Assembly: GCA_045634445.1 (NCBI GenBank)
Contig: JAZRAG010000058.1
Span: forward strand, 1-64,000
Direction of reading: 5' to 3'
Source of the DNA: Spyradenecus sp045634445
Lineage (GTDB): Bacteria > Verrucomicrobiota > Kiritimatiellia > RFP12 > DVOR01
DNA: 64,000 nt
Shown: positions 49,132 to 57,199 of the stretch, in pieces
Position numbering within the stretch: position 1 is the stretch's first letter
How the letters are laid out: each line of letters starts with the position of its first letter
Program-made: the position numbers and the translations under genes
The notes under the pieces: model-generated
Told to the model about the DNA's origin: nothing
Seen by the model: only the letters and a program-made list of their open reading frames with translations
The model's database searches: none

Positions 49132-50385
49132 ATGGCAACAGATCTTAAGGCTGCGTATAAAACTGTAATGGACGATCATTTTACGCCCAAAATGGAGATT
49201 TCCTTCGTTGATGGCGATAAGCGTCAGACATTGGTATACGAAAAGGTTGCTTGGACGATTGATGGTGTACGTAAGGGTTTGCGTTATGGCGAAAACCCAG
49301 GTCAAGAAGCCGCAATGTATCGTTTATTGAATGGCAACTTGGTTTTAGGTGATGTAACGACGATTCAGCCCGGTCGTGCACTTGTTTCTGACGCAGAACT
49401 CTTACAGTTTGGCAAGCACCCTGGCAAGATTAATATTACCGACGCTGATAACGCACTTAACATTTTGCGTTTCTTGTCGGCTACGCCGTGTGCTGTGATT
49501 GTCAAGCACAATAACCCCTGTGGTGTGGCAAAGGGTAGCACGATTGCTGAAGCATATGATCGCGCAAATAAGGCTGATATGTTGGCCGCATTTGGTGGTT
49601 GTATCGCATTGAACCGCACTTGCGATCGCGAAACTGCAGAATTGATTACGCAGAATTATGCAGAAGTTGTGGTGGCTCCTGACTTCACTGAAGAAGCGAT
49701 GGCGCTCTTTCAGACGAAGAAAAATCTTCGCGTGATGAAGATTGGCGCAATGGAACACCTTGAAACGTATGCAACCGAACGCTTCCTTGACCTCAAGAGC
49801 ATGATGGATGGTGGCGTGATTGCACAGTTGAGCTATTTGCCTGAAGCACGTACTCCAGAAGGTTTGATTGTTCCTGAAGTGACCTCCAAGGATGGCGTGG
49901 TGCACCGCATTAATCGTATGCCGACAGCCCAGGAAATGGATGACTTGATTTTCGGCTGGTTGGTTGAAAGCGGCGTGACGTCAAACTCTGTGCTTTTCGT
50001 GAAGGACGGTGTAACGGTTGGTATTGGTACGGGTGAACAGGATCGCGTAGGCGTGGCTGAAATCGCTCGTGACAAGGCTTATCGTAAGACTGCAGACCGT
50101 TTTGCACGTGAAAACTATGGCACGCCTTACAATGAATTGACTGATGCTGCTAAGATTGCAGCTTGTGATGCCTTTGCTAAGGAAACCAAGGGTGGCATGA
50201 TTGGCGCTTGTATGGTTTCTGACGCATTCTTCCCGTTCCGTGATGGCGCAATGGTGGGTATTAACGAAGGTATCTCTTCGATTATTCAGCCTGGCGGCGC
50301 AATTCGTGACTGGGACGTCATTGACTGCTGTAACGAGCACAATGTGGCGATGGTCTTCACGGGTCAGCGTAGCTTCCGTCACTAA
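49132..50385 (+). CDS. purH: Stand-alone AICAR transformylase (PurH C-terminal domain only)
   Basis: A 417-residue AICAR formyltransferase: AICAR plus 10-formyl-THF to FAICAR in purine synthesis. LRYGENPGQEAAMY and the catalytic KHNNPCGVAKG identify the domain, followed by AFGGCIALNR, SDAFFPFRDG and the C-terminal GQRSFRH. The IMP cyclohydrolase domain (about 200 residues at the N-terminus of normal PurH) is missing; only some 65 residues precede the transformylase core. IMP cyclisation must therefore be done by another protein. GGGAG fixes the ATG at 49132. It is probably co-transcribed with tRNA-Arg. Confidence 0.9.
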   Translation: MATDLKAAYKTVMDDHFTPKMEISFVDGDKRQTLVYEKVAWTIDGVRKGLRYGENPGQEAAMYRLLNGNLVLGDVTTIQPGRALVSDAELLQFGKHPGKINITDADNALNILRFLSATPCAVIVKHNNPCGVAKGSTIAEAYDRANKADMLAAFGGCIALNRTCDRETAELITQNYAEVVVAPDFTEEAMALFQTKKNLRVMKIGAMEHLETYATERFLDLKSMMDGGVIAQLSYLPEARTPEGLIVPEVTSKDGVVHRINRMPTAQEMDDLIFGWLVESGVTSNSVLFVKDGVTVGIGTGEQDRVGVAEIARDKAYRKTADRFARENYGTPYNELTDAAKIAACDAFAKETKGGMIGACMVSDAFFPFRDGAMVGINEGISSIIQPGGAIRDWDVIDCCNEHNVAMVFTGQRSFRH

Positions 50386-50406
50386 TCGTTAAAGAGGAGT
50401 GTAGGG

Positions 50407-51003
50407 ATGCGTTGGTTAACGTATTTGGCAGTAATCGTAGTGGTCACCCTTTTCACAGGGTGTGCCTCTACTTTAGGGTGGTATGCTGATGAAACTGCGC
50501 TTACCACTCAGCAACCTGTCGATGGGATGCGTTCGCTCGATATCCCAGTACGCTTCTTTAATGAAGAATTAGACGAAAGTTATCAGTATAACGGCCTTGG
50601 TGTCATTAATGACCAAGAGACCTTTACTAAGATGTGGCGCATGTATACACAGGAAGCCACCGCATTGCCACCCTCGATTGACTTTCGTGATTATGCTTTG
50701 ATCTTCGTTTACGATCCTAAGTACTACAACCATGTTTCCATCATTGGGTTGAATGTTTGGAAGGGGATCGCAAACCCGATTATCAGTTCTACCAATTGGA
50801 AGTTAAGCATTGAAGGCAATCAGCAATTGCGTAAGATTCGCGAACGCGAAGGTGCGAAATTGCCTGAGCCTAAGGTGAATGTTGCATTCTTGCAAGTACC
50901 GCGCCATAAGGAAGGCCAACGTGGCGTTACGGCGCTTTTGGTAAGTGGCAATATTGAAAACGAAGAAGACAGTCTTGTCATTCCAATTCCTGATGCACCA
51001 TAA
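50407..51003 (+). CDS. Lipoprotein of unknown function
   Basis: A 198-residue predicted lipoprotein: MRWLTYLAVIVVVTLFTGC gives a signal with Cys19 in FTGC. The mature part has no recognised motif; it looks like a mixed alpha/beta domain (FFNEELDESYQYNGLGVI; FRDYALIFVYDPKYYNHVSI). AGAGGAG lies just before the ATG. It follows the transformylase gene by 21 bp and precedes the HTH-PTS IIA gene by 17 bp, so the three are one transcription unit. Function unknown. Confidence 0.65.
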   Translation: MRWLTYLAVIVVVTLFTGCASTLGWYADETALTTQQPVDGMRSLDIPVRFFNEELDESYQYNGLGVINDQETFTKMWRMYTQEATALPPSIDFRDYALIFVYDPKYYNHVSIIGLNVWKGIANPIISSTNWKLSIEGNQQLRKIREREGAKLPEPKVNVAFLQVPRHKEGQRGVTALLVSGNIENEEDSLVIPIPDAP

Positions 51004-51020
51004 GTGGAGTAGGGGACCTT

Positions 51021-51743
51021 ATGCCACATCGTCAACTTTCCTTTAAAGAAGCTTGTGCGCGAACGCGTATTCCAGAGCAGGTACTTCGTGATGCTGTTAA
51101 ATACAGTGAAGTGCCATTTCGTAAGCAAGGTGCAGAAGTTGTCTTTAAGGCCTCGGAGTTGGATGCATGGGCATCAGCCCGTATTTTGGCTTTAAGCCCA
51201 AAAGTGCTTCAACCTGAGCATACGGCGTCCACGCGCATGGATGTGAAGAATCTGCGTGATGACATTCTTTTGCCGCGTTTGATTAAGCCTGAATTCATCA
51301 ATCTTGATTTCACCGCTAAGACGCGTAAAAGCGTGATTCGTGATTTGGTTGATGCCGCAGAAGCACTTGGTTTGCTCTACGATCCTGCCGACATGTTGGC
51401 CCAATTGGAAGCGCGTGAAGAGGTTTCTTCTACAGCGTTACCAGGTGGTATTGCATTGCCGCACCCGCATCATCCCGATCCGTATTTGATTTCTGAGCCA
51501 TTTATTTTAATTGCGCGAGCTCGAAAAGCTGTGTGGTATGGCGCTGAGGATGATTCACCAACAGACCTTTTCTGTTTGGTTTGTTGTAATGAAAACTTCT
51601 CGCATTTGCACGTTTTAGCACGCTTGTGCATGATGATTCGAGATACGGATATTCTTGAATCCTTGCGTAACGCTACGAATGTTGACGAAGCAATTGAAGC
51701 ACTTTTCGCTTCGGAATGCACCGTTTTGTCGCGCCTTCGATAA
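51021..51743 (+). CDS. PTS IIA (PtsN/fructose type) domain fused to N-terminal helix-turn-helix
   Basis: A 240-residue fusion. Residues about 1-60 look like an excisionase/MerR-type DNA-binding domain (LSFKEACARTRIPEQVLRDA; KASELDAWAS). Residues 90-240 are an EIIA domain of the fructose/PtsN type: DFTAKTRKSVIRDLVDAA, the active-site His in GGIALPHPHHPDP, and LFCLVCCNENFSHLHVLARL. The phosphorylatable His is present, although followed by PHH rather than the usual Gly. PtsN-type proteins regulate rather than transport sugar. The fusion suggests a phosphorylation-controlled DNA-binding or protein-binding regulator. Confidence 0.78.
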   Translation: MPHRQLSFKEACARTRIPEQVLRDAVKYSEVPFRKQGAEVVFKASELDAWASARILALSPKVLQPEHTASTRMDVKNLRDDILLPRLIKPEFINLDFTAKTRKSVIRDLVDAAEALGLLYDPADMLAQLEAREEVSSTALPGGIALPHPHHPDPYLISEPFILIARARKAVWYGAEDDSPTDLFCLVCCNENFSHLHVLARLCMMIRDTDILESLRNATNVDEAIEALFASECTVLSRLR

Positions 51744-51839
51744 GATTTAAGGTATTTCTAACTGCATTTCATCGCTTCGATAAAGAGCTGCAGAGTAGGG
51801 GAGCACCCCTAACCCATGTAAAATTTCCAACGAAAAACT

Positions 51840-52313
51840 ATGGCAACCGTTCTCCTTAAAACGCATGGCAAATTAAGCGCTCCGCTCAAAAAAGCGCGGT
51901 TACAATGCGCTGCAAACTACTGTGCAGCCGCTGCAGAACGTTGGAGCGCGCCAGAGGCGCCGTGGTTGGAGGTAACCGTTCACTTAGTGCACGATGCAAT
52001 TAGTGCGGAAGTAAATGATGCGATTCTGGGCCATGAAGGTCCCACAGATGTTATTACACAACGTTACGAAACCTTCCCAGGAGAGGCGCCCGGCTTAATT
52101 GGCGAGATCTACGTCAATCTTGATGAAGCGCAGCGTATCTCTGAGAAGTTGGGAACAACAACCTTTGAGGAAGAAGTTGTGCTTTACATCGCACATGGTT
52201 GCGATCATTTAACGGATGCAGACGATGCCACACCAGAAGAACGTCGCGCAATGCGTCGCCGCGATTTACGCTGGATGCATGCAGCACTCCGTAAAGCAGA
52301 TAACTTAAAATAA
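51840..52313 (+). CDS. ybeY: YbeY-like endoribonuclease
   Basis: A 157-residue UPF0054 protein (16S rRNA 3' maturation and quality control). The hallmark GPTDVITQRYETFPGE (for PTDVLSFPF) and the metal motif AHGCDHLTDADD are present. The usual motif is H-x3-H-x5-H; here the third ligand is Asp. No Shine-Dalgarno is visible before the ATG at 51840, which is 96 bp after the PTS-like gene. The N-terminal 30 residues are poorly conserved. Confidence 0.85.
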   Translation: MATVLLKTHGKLSAPLKKARLQCAANYCAAAAERWSAPEAPWLEVTVHLVHDAISAEVNDAILGHEGPTDVITQRYETFPGEAPGLIGEIYVNLDEAQRISEKLGTTTFEEEVVLYIAHGCDHLTDADDATPEERRAMRRRDLRWMHAALRKADNLK

Positions 52314-53172
52314 TTCCTTCTTTAAGGAATAGAACGTCTCTCAACGAGTAGGCGAGTCTTTTTCACCCTCAATATCTTTTATGAAAATAGCCCAATATTG
52401 ATTTATAAGGTAATTATAACATTGTCGCATAATGCAAGTTATGATTTAAACATGATCGAAAAAGGCTGTTATTAAAGGCTTTAATGGGATTGGATTAAGT
52501 TGGTCGTTATTTATTATTTCATTAATATTGGTTTGGGATTTATTTCATTACATTATTTAAATTCGGTTTTATTTGGTTTGTTTTGTGTAAACATTCGAAC
52601 CTTTTTAATCACCGTCCAGGTGTTTCTTTCGTTATTTTTGAGTTTTTACTCCATTAGATTTAATTTGAACATCAAAAACTTTATTTTGATCTATAAACTT
52701 ATTCAATGAGCATTTAGTAAAGACAGTCATTCTTTTTAGGCGTGAATCTTTATTTGTAAGGGATACGTCTAATTGTCTTATCAAATTTACGTCCGAAATT
52801 ATCTTTGCTTGTACGATAGGTATTTTGGGTGGCATTCTAATCGAAATTTAAATGCTTCAATTTTAAGTGTTTTAATCGTGTCGTTTGGGATGTCTTTTGT
52901 GTCTATTTTGAATAAGGCTTGAATTGAAGATCAAAAAGGGTTGTATTGAGATTGAAAAAGGCTTGTTTTGACATTCAATTCAAGCCTTTTTCAAAACGCG
53001 CTATTTTAGCTATTCTCTTTTGAAGTGTTTTCGATGCGCTATTTTAACTTAACTTATTTACAATCAATAGGTTATTTAAATCTAATAATTCAACAACCTT
53101 TTATTTCGGATTTCGTGAACAAAAATGTCCATTTATTGGTAATTTTGGAGTGATTTTGATGTGCTTTTTTGT
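52314..53172. other. AT-rich intergenic island of about 860 bp
   Basis: No supportable gene. A small palindrome TTCCTT/AAGGAA (52314-52329) follows ybeY. The rest is far richer in A and T than the neighbouring genes, holds repeat array D (52910-52991), and has GCGCTATTTTA twice (about 52998 and 53036). An open frame at 52500-52709 gives only a Phe/Leu/Ile-rich string with no start signals, and is not accepted. Confidence 0.5.
52910..52991 (-). repeat. 22-bp phased repeat array D
   Basis: Units at 52910, 52932, 52954 and 52976, exactly 22 bp apart. Cores GAATAAGGCTTGAATT, CAAAAAGGGTTGTATT, GAAAAAGGCTTGTTTT and, inverted, CAATTCAAGCCTTTTT; spacers GAAGAT, GAGATT and GACATT. The first spacer equals the first one of array A. 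Confidence 0.85.
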
Positions 53173-53178
53173 TATACT
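53173..53178 (+). promoter_or_regulatory. tRNA-Leu promoter -10
   Basis: TGTTATACT (hexamer TATACT) lies 11 bases before the tRNA. It would also transcribe ispF. Confidence 0.55.
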
Positions 53179-53189
53179 ATGCGCGATTC

Positions 53190-53271
53190 GGGCCTGTGGT
53201 GAAACTGGCAGACACGCAGGATTTAGGTTCCTGTATCGCAAGATGTGAGGGTTCAAGTCCCTCCGGGCCCA
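53190..53271 (+). tRNA. tRNA-Leu (anticodon TAG)
   Basis: An 82-base class II tRNA. Acceptor GGGCCTG/CGGGCCC, anticodon stem CAGGA/TCCTG with loop TTTAGGT (anticodon TAG, codon CTA), a long variable arm typical of leucine tRNAs, T arm GAGGG-TTCAAGT-CCCTC. The terminal CCA is not encoded (discriminator A followed by TTA), unlike tRNA-Arg above. It ends 32 bases before ispF. Confidence 0.93.
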
Positions 53272-53303
53272 TTAATAATCTCCCCTTTTACATTGAAATT
53301 ACC

Positions 53304-53783
53304 ATGACACGCACTGGAATTGGCTTTGATACGCATCGTCTTGTGGAAGAGCGTAAGCTCATTTTAGGCGGAATTGACATCCCCTACTCCTTTGGGTTGC
53401 TTGGTCACTCGGATGCGGACGTGTTAACGCATGCCATTATGGATGCGCTTTTGGGGGCGATTGCCGATGGTGATATTGGCCAACATTTTCCTGACACAGA
53501 TCCTCGGTGGAAGGGCGCAGATAGCGTTCGTTTACTTGAAGCTGTTACAGCGCGTTTGCGTCAAAAGGGTTGGCAAATTGGTAATATTGATGCGACCGTT
53601 TTGGCAGAACGCCCTAAATTGATGCCGCACATCCCTGCCATGCGCGAAAAACTTGCCGCCGCAATGCAGATTTCTGTAGATGCGGTTTCGGTCAAAGCCA
53701 CAACTGTGGAAGGTCTTGGCGCGATTGGTCGTCGCGAAGGCATTTCTGCGATGGCGGTCGCCACCGTCTATCCCCTATCCTAA
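53304..53783 (+). CDS. ispF: 2-C-methyl-D-erythritol 2,4-cyclodiphosphate synthase
   Basis: MEP-pathway enzyme of 159 residues. MTRTGIGFDTHRLVEERKLILGG has the zinc Asp/His pair (DxH-like DTH), LGHSDADVLTHAIMDALLGA the second His, and DGDIGQHFPDTDPRWKGADS and VSVKATTVEGLGAIGRREGI the rest of the signature. No Shine-Dalgarno lies in the 32 bases between tRNA-Leu and the ATG; the mRNA probably arises by tRNA 3' processing. IspD is not adjacent. Confidence 0.96.
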   Translation: MTRTGIGFDTHRLVEERKLILGGIDIPYSFGLLGHSDADVLTHAIMDALLGAIADGDIGQHFPDTDPRWKGADSVRLLEAVTARLRQKGWQIGNIDATVLAERPKLMPHIPAMREKLAAAMQISVDAVSVKATTVEGLGAIGRREGISAMAVATVYPLS

Positions 53784-53821
53784 CGTTTCATTAGCAAAAC
53801 GCGTTACGTTAATACCATTAA

Positions 53822-53862
53822 GTGTTTGAAAATGAAGAAAGAGATTGCTTCATTTCAAACAC
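53822..53862. terminator. Hairpin after ispF
   Basis: GTGTTTGAAAATGAAG (53822-53837) pairs with CTTCATTTCAAACAC (53848-53862) with one extra base. A long, AT-rich stem with a weak T-run, 38 bp after the ispF stop. Confidence 0.6.
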
Positions 53863-53881
53863 GTTTCTCTACTTTAAATTA

Positions 53882-53890
53882 TGGTATAAT
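53882..53890 (+). promoter_or_regulatory. Malic enzyme promoter -10
   Basis: TGGTATAAT (hexamer 53885-53890), the consensus extended -10 of the window, about 49 bases before the malic enzyme ATG at 53939. Confidence 0.65.
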
Positions 53891-53938
53891 ATTCGCGTTT
53901 TTTTACATTTCATTTCTTTAACAGTTTGAGGTTTTCAA

Positions 53939-55228
53939 ATGGCAATTCAGATTACGAAAGAAGAAGTTTTTGAATTTCACAATGGCGGTAAGGTGCGCGT
54001 GGCACTTTCGAAGCCTTTAGCAACTCAAAAGGACCTTTGCCTTGCTTATACGCCTGGTGTGGCTCAGGCTGTGAAAGAAATCGCTGCAAAGCCCGAAACT
54101 GTTTACAATTTGACGAGCAAGCATAATCTTGTGGCTGTTGTTTCTGATGGTACCGCAATCCTCGGCTTGGGTGACCTCGGGGCTGCCGCCTCCATCCCTG
54201 TGATGGAAGGTAAAGCCGCACTCTTCAAGACCTTTGCAAACGTTGACGCATGGCCCGTGCCCTTGGGTTGTTGCCGTATTGATGGTAAGGATACGGGTAA
54301 GACCGATCCGAAGCGCATCATTGAAGTTGTTCGCGCTTTGGCCCCGATGTATGGCGGCATCAACTTGGAAGATATCGCAGCTCCGGCTTGCTTTGAAATC
54401 GAAGACACGCTTGATGCAGAACTCGACATTCCTGTATTCCATGATGACCAGTGGGGTACTGCTGTGATTACAGTGGCAGGCGTCATCAACTACGCATACA
54501 TTAGCAAGCGCGATTTGAGCGAACTTAATGTGGTTGTCAATGGCGCAGGTGCTGCAGGCATTCGCATCGCAGATATGTGCAAGGCTGCAGGCGTTCAGAA
54601 CTTGACGATGTGTGACTCTAAGGGTATCATTCACTCCGAACGTGAAGACCTTACCAGCCACAAGCGTCGTCACGCAGTCACAACCGACAAGCGTACGCTC
54701 AAGGACGCAATTGCTGACGCACATGTCTTCATCGGCGTTTCTGCAGCAAACGTGCTCTCTGGCGATGATGTCAAGACAATGGCAGATTTCCCGGCCATTT
54801 TCGCAATGGCTAACCCCGACCCTGAAATCGAGCCCGCAGTTGTCGCAGAAGCGATGGGTGATAAGCCTTACGTAATGGCTACGGGTCGCTCTGACTATCC
54901 GAATCAGATCAATAATGTGCTCGGCTTCCCCTTCCTTTTCCGTGGTGCATTGGACGTGAAGGCACGTACCATCAATACCGAAATGAAGGTCGCGGCTTCT
55001 ACGGCATTGGCAATGTTGGCACGCGAACCCGTTCCTGCAGACATCCAGGCCCTCTACCCCAACGAAAAGCTTGAATTCGGCACGCAATACATCATTCCGA
55101 AGGCTTTTGACCGCCGCTTGTACAGCGTGGTTTCCTACGCTGTCGCAGAAGCTGCAGTGAAGTCTGGTGCTGCTCCTGCAGATACCGACCTTGCCGCACT
55201 CAAGGCTCAGCTCGAAGCAGGTTTCTAA
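53939..55228 (+). CDS. NAD(P)-dependent malic enzyme (short form)
   Basis: A 429-residue malic enzyme (malate to pyruvate and CO2). LCLAYTPGVAQAVKEI, VVSDGTAILGLGDLGAAASIPVMEGK, DIPVFHDDQWGTAV and VVNGAGAAGIRIADMC (dinucleotide loop) are all standard. It lacks the C-terminal phosphotransacetylase-like domain of MaeB, so it is the short type found in many anaerobes and Gram-positives. GAGG sits a few bases before the ATG. Probably used for C4-to-C3 flux in fermentation. Confidence 0.95.
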   Translation: MAIQITKEEVFEFHNGGKVRVALSKPLATQKDLCLAYTPGVAQAVKEIAAKPETVYNLTSKHNLVAVVSDGTAILGLGDLGAAASIPVMEGKAALFKTFANVDAWPVPLGCCRIDGKDTGKTDPKRIIEVVRALAPMYGGINLEDIAAPACFEIEDTLDAELDIPVFHDDQWGTAVITVAGVINYAYISKRDLSELNVVVNGAGAAGIRIADMCKAAGVQNLTMCDSKGIIHSEREDLTSHKRRHAVTTDKRTLKDAIADAHVFIGVSAANVLSGDDVKTMADFPAIFAMANPDPEIEPAVVAEAMGDKPYVMATGRSDYPNQINNVLGFPFLFRGALDVKARTINTEMKVAASTALAMLAREPVPADIQALYPNEKLEFGTQYIIPKAFDRRLYSVVSYAVAEAAVKSGAAPADTDLAALKAQLEAGF

Positions 55229-55247
55229 TTCATTGCTCACTGAACGC

Positions 55248-55868
55248 ATGCCAAACGCACCCGAAGTCAATGCGTCACCTACTACGGAAGCGAATCCCCT
55301 CTTCCGTAAACTACTGACACTGACACTTGTCTTTGGGAAGTTTGGCGCGCTTACCTTCGGTGGCGGTTATGCCATTGTGGCAATGATGGAAGATGAAATC
55401 GTTCATCGCCGTCAATGGATGACCTCTGAAGAATTAATGGACCTCATCGCAATTGGCGAAAGTACACCAGGTCCCATCGCAGTAAATACTGCTACATTTG
55501 TCGGCTACAAGCTCGCTGGCATCGTCGGCAGTCTTGTAGCCGTTTTAGCATTAGTGCTCCCTGCGTGGTTAATTATCCTTCTCATCAGCGGATGCTATAT
55601 CACCTTACGCGAAAATGTTTGGATTGCGGCAGCCTTGAGTGGCATTCGTGTGGCAGCCATCGTGTTGATTGCGCAAGCGTGTCTTCGCATGGGCTCAAAG
55701 CTAAAGCGTACGTGGTTTAATGGAGTTATGCTTGGAAGCGCCTTCTATTTGACTGCGTTTCCCTCGGTGAGTGCCTTTTATGTGATTATGGGGGCATTGT
55801 TAATTGGTATCCTGTGGCACGGCATTCGCCCGCGGTATCTCTTGAAGCACACGGAGGAAAAGCAATGA
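55248..55868 (+). CDS. Chromate transporter family protein, N-terminal half type
   Basis: A 206-residue single-domain ChrA-like protein. FGKFGALTFGGGYAIVAMMEDEIV, then WMTSEELMDLIAIGESTPGPIAVNTATFVGYK, is the family signature (TPGPiavntatfvG). Five or six hydrophobic segments follow. It starts 19 bp after the malic enzyme gene with no visible Shine-Dalgarno, and overlaps the next gene by four bases; together the pair equals one full-length ChrA. Actual substrate in anaerobes is not established. Confidence 0.88.
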   Translation: MPNAPEVNASPTTEANPLFRKLLTLTLVFGKFGALTFGGGYAIVAMMEDEIVHRRQWMTSEELMDLIAIGESTPGPIAVNTATFVGYKLAGIVGSLVAVLALVLPAWLIILLISGCYITLRENVWIAAALSGIRVAAIVLIAQACLRMGSKLKRTWFNGVMLGSAFYLTAFPSVSAFYVIMGALLIGILWHGIRPRYLLKHTEEKQ

Positions 55869-56419
55869 TCTACTTAACGCTTTTCCTCACCTTCTTCAAA
55901 ATAGGCCTCTTTACATTGGGTGGCGGCTATGCCATGATTCCACTCATCCAAGCTGAAGTAATTGATCATCACGCCTGGATGACTTTGGAACAATTCACTG
56001 AATTTGTCGGCATTGCAGAAAGCACGCCAGGACCTTTCGCCATCAATATTTCAACCTTCTGTGGCACTACAACAGGTGGATTCTTGGGAAGTATTTGCGC
56101 CACTGCAGGCGTTGTGCTTCCTTCGGTTATTATTATTTTACTTATTGCAAGTGTTGCAAGTCGCGTACTGAATCATTGGACGACGAAATCTGCATTACAA
56201 GGCGCTAAACCCGCGGTTGTAGGCCTTTTAGGCGTGGCCGCATTTTCACTTTCTAGGAATGCCTTCTTTCAAGGCGAAGGCGAATTAAATCTAATCGCCC
56301 TTTTACTTGCTATCGCCCTTTTTACACTCTCCAAACTTCTTAAACTTAGCGCGATTCCATTGATTCTCAGTGGTGCAGCAATTGGCGTAGTTCTGCAGTT
56401 ATGCGGTATCTCGCTCTAA
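55865..56419 (+). CDS. Chromate transporter family protein, second half type
   Basis: A 184-residue single-domain ChrA-like protein. IGLFTLGGGYAMIPLIQAEV, WMTLEQFTEFVGIAESTPGPFAINISTFCG and further hydrophobic segments are again the family signature, so the two adjacent genes are paralogous halves expected to form a heterodimer. GGAGGAAAA precedes the ATG at 55865, itself in the stop of the first half (ATGA). Its 3' end overlaps comF by 19 bases. Confidence 0.88.
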   Translation: MIYLTLFLTFFKIGLFTLGGGYAMIPLIQAEVIDHHAWMTLEQFTEFVGIAESTPGPFAINISTFCGTTTGGFLGSICATAGVVLPSVIIILLIASVASRVLNHWTTKSALQGAKPAVVGLLGVAAFSLSRNAFFQGEGELNLIALLLAIALFTLSKLLKLSAIPLILSGAAIGVVLQLCGISL

Positions 56420-57165
56420 AAGTGTGGCAACTTCTTAAAGAATGCTACAACAGCATTCTTGATCTTTGCTATCCACGTGATTGTTATTTTTGCCGTAAAC
56501 CATCTGGAGATGATGGGTACATTTGTCAGACGTGTCTTGAACGCCTCTCCCTTCATCGCAATCCATCCTGTACGCGCTGTGGACTTGAGTCAACCCTTCC
56601 AGATGGTCCAGACTTTATTTGCTCAGAATGTCTTCAATCCCCACCTGAAATTGAACGCACCTTTATTGTTGCTCGATACGAAAACGCCTTTCGTGATTTA
56701 ATTCACACCTTTAAATATCGTAAAGGGGTGTGGCTAACCGAAGACCTTGGACGTTATCTGCTTGCAGTTTATCTTGAGCGTATCCAAAACAAAGGCATTG
56801 AAGTCGACCTCTTAATTCCTGTGCCGATTCAATCGGCAAAATTGCGCCATCGCGGTTACAACCAAACCGAACTCCTCGCACATTATCTCTCTAAAAACAC
56901 CGGCATTCCTACTCAAAGAAAAGCACTTAAACGTGTCAAAACAGGAATTACCTCACAAACGCGCCTACATCGTAACGAACGCTTACAGAATGCAAAACGC
57001 GCATATCGTCTTACACGTCACGCGAACGTACAAGGCAAAACGATTCTTTTGATTGATGACGTTGTAACTACTGGCGCGACATGCAATGCATGCGCATCCC
57101 TACTCCGCTCTGCTGGCGCTAAAGCCGTTTATGTACTCGCACTTGCACGACCATTAAATCCTTAA
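56401..57165 (+). CDS. comF: ComF-family phosphoribosyltransferase-like protein
   Basis: A 254-residue double-zinc-finger (CYFC..CQTC; CTRC..CSEC) plus PRTase-fold protein. The PRPP-type loop ILLIDDVVTTGATCNAC is intact, and HRGYNQTELLAHYL is the usual middle block. ComF proteins take part in DNA uptake (competence) in some bacteria but occur widely without demonstrated competence. No Shine-Dalgarno is seen in the overlap with the upstream gene. It is the last gene of the plus-strand run, facing the hydrogenase gene. Confidence 0.9.
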   Translation: MRYLALKVWQLLKECYNSILDLCYPRDCYFCRKPSGDDGYICQTCLERLSLHRNPSCTRCGLESTLPDGPDFICSECLQSPPEIERTFIVARYENAFRDLIHTFKYRKGVWLTEDLGRYLLAVYLERIQNKGIEVDLLIPVPIQSAKLRHRGYNQTELLAHYLSKNTGIPTQRKALKRVKTGITSQTRLHRNERLQNAKRAYRLTRHANVQGKTILLIDDVVTTGATCNACASLLRSAGAKAVYVLALARPLNP

Positions 57166-57199
57166 TGGCGTTTACGTGTAAGTCACTTCATTCAGCGAT

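Noticed and set aside
52500..52709. Hydrophobic 69-codon open frame in the AT-rich island
   Set aside because: No ribosome binding site, non-ATG start, and the Phe/Ile/Leu composition is what AT-rich noise gives.
54017..55270. Long minus-strand open frame (about 417 codons) opposite the malic enzyme gene
   Set aside because: Same reason: the plus-strand protein is a clear malic enzyme, and the antisense product has no recognisable motif or start signals.
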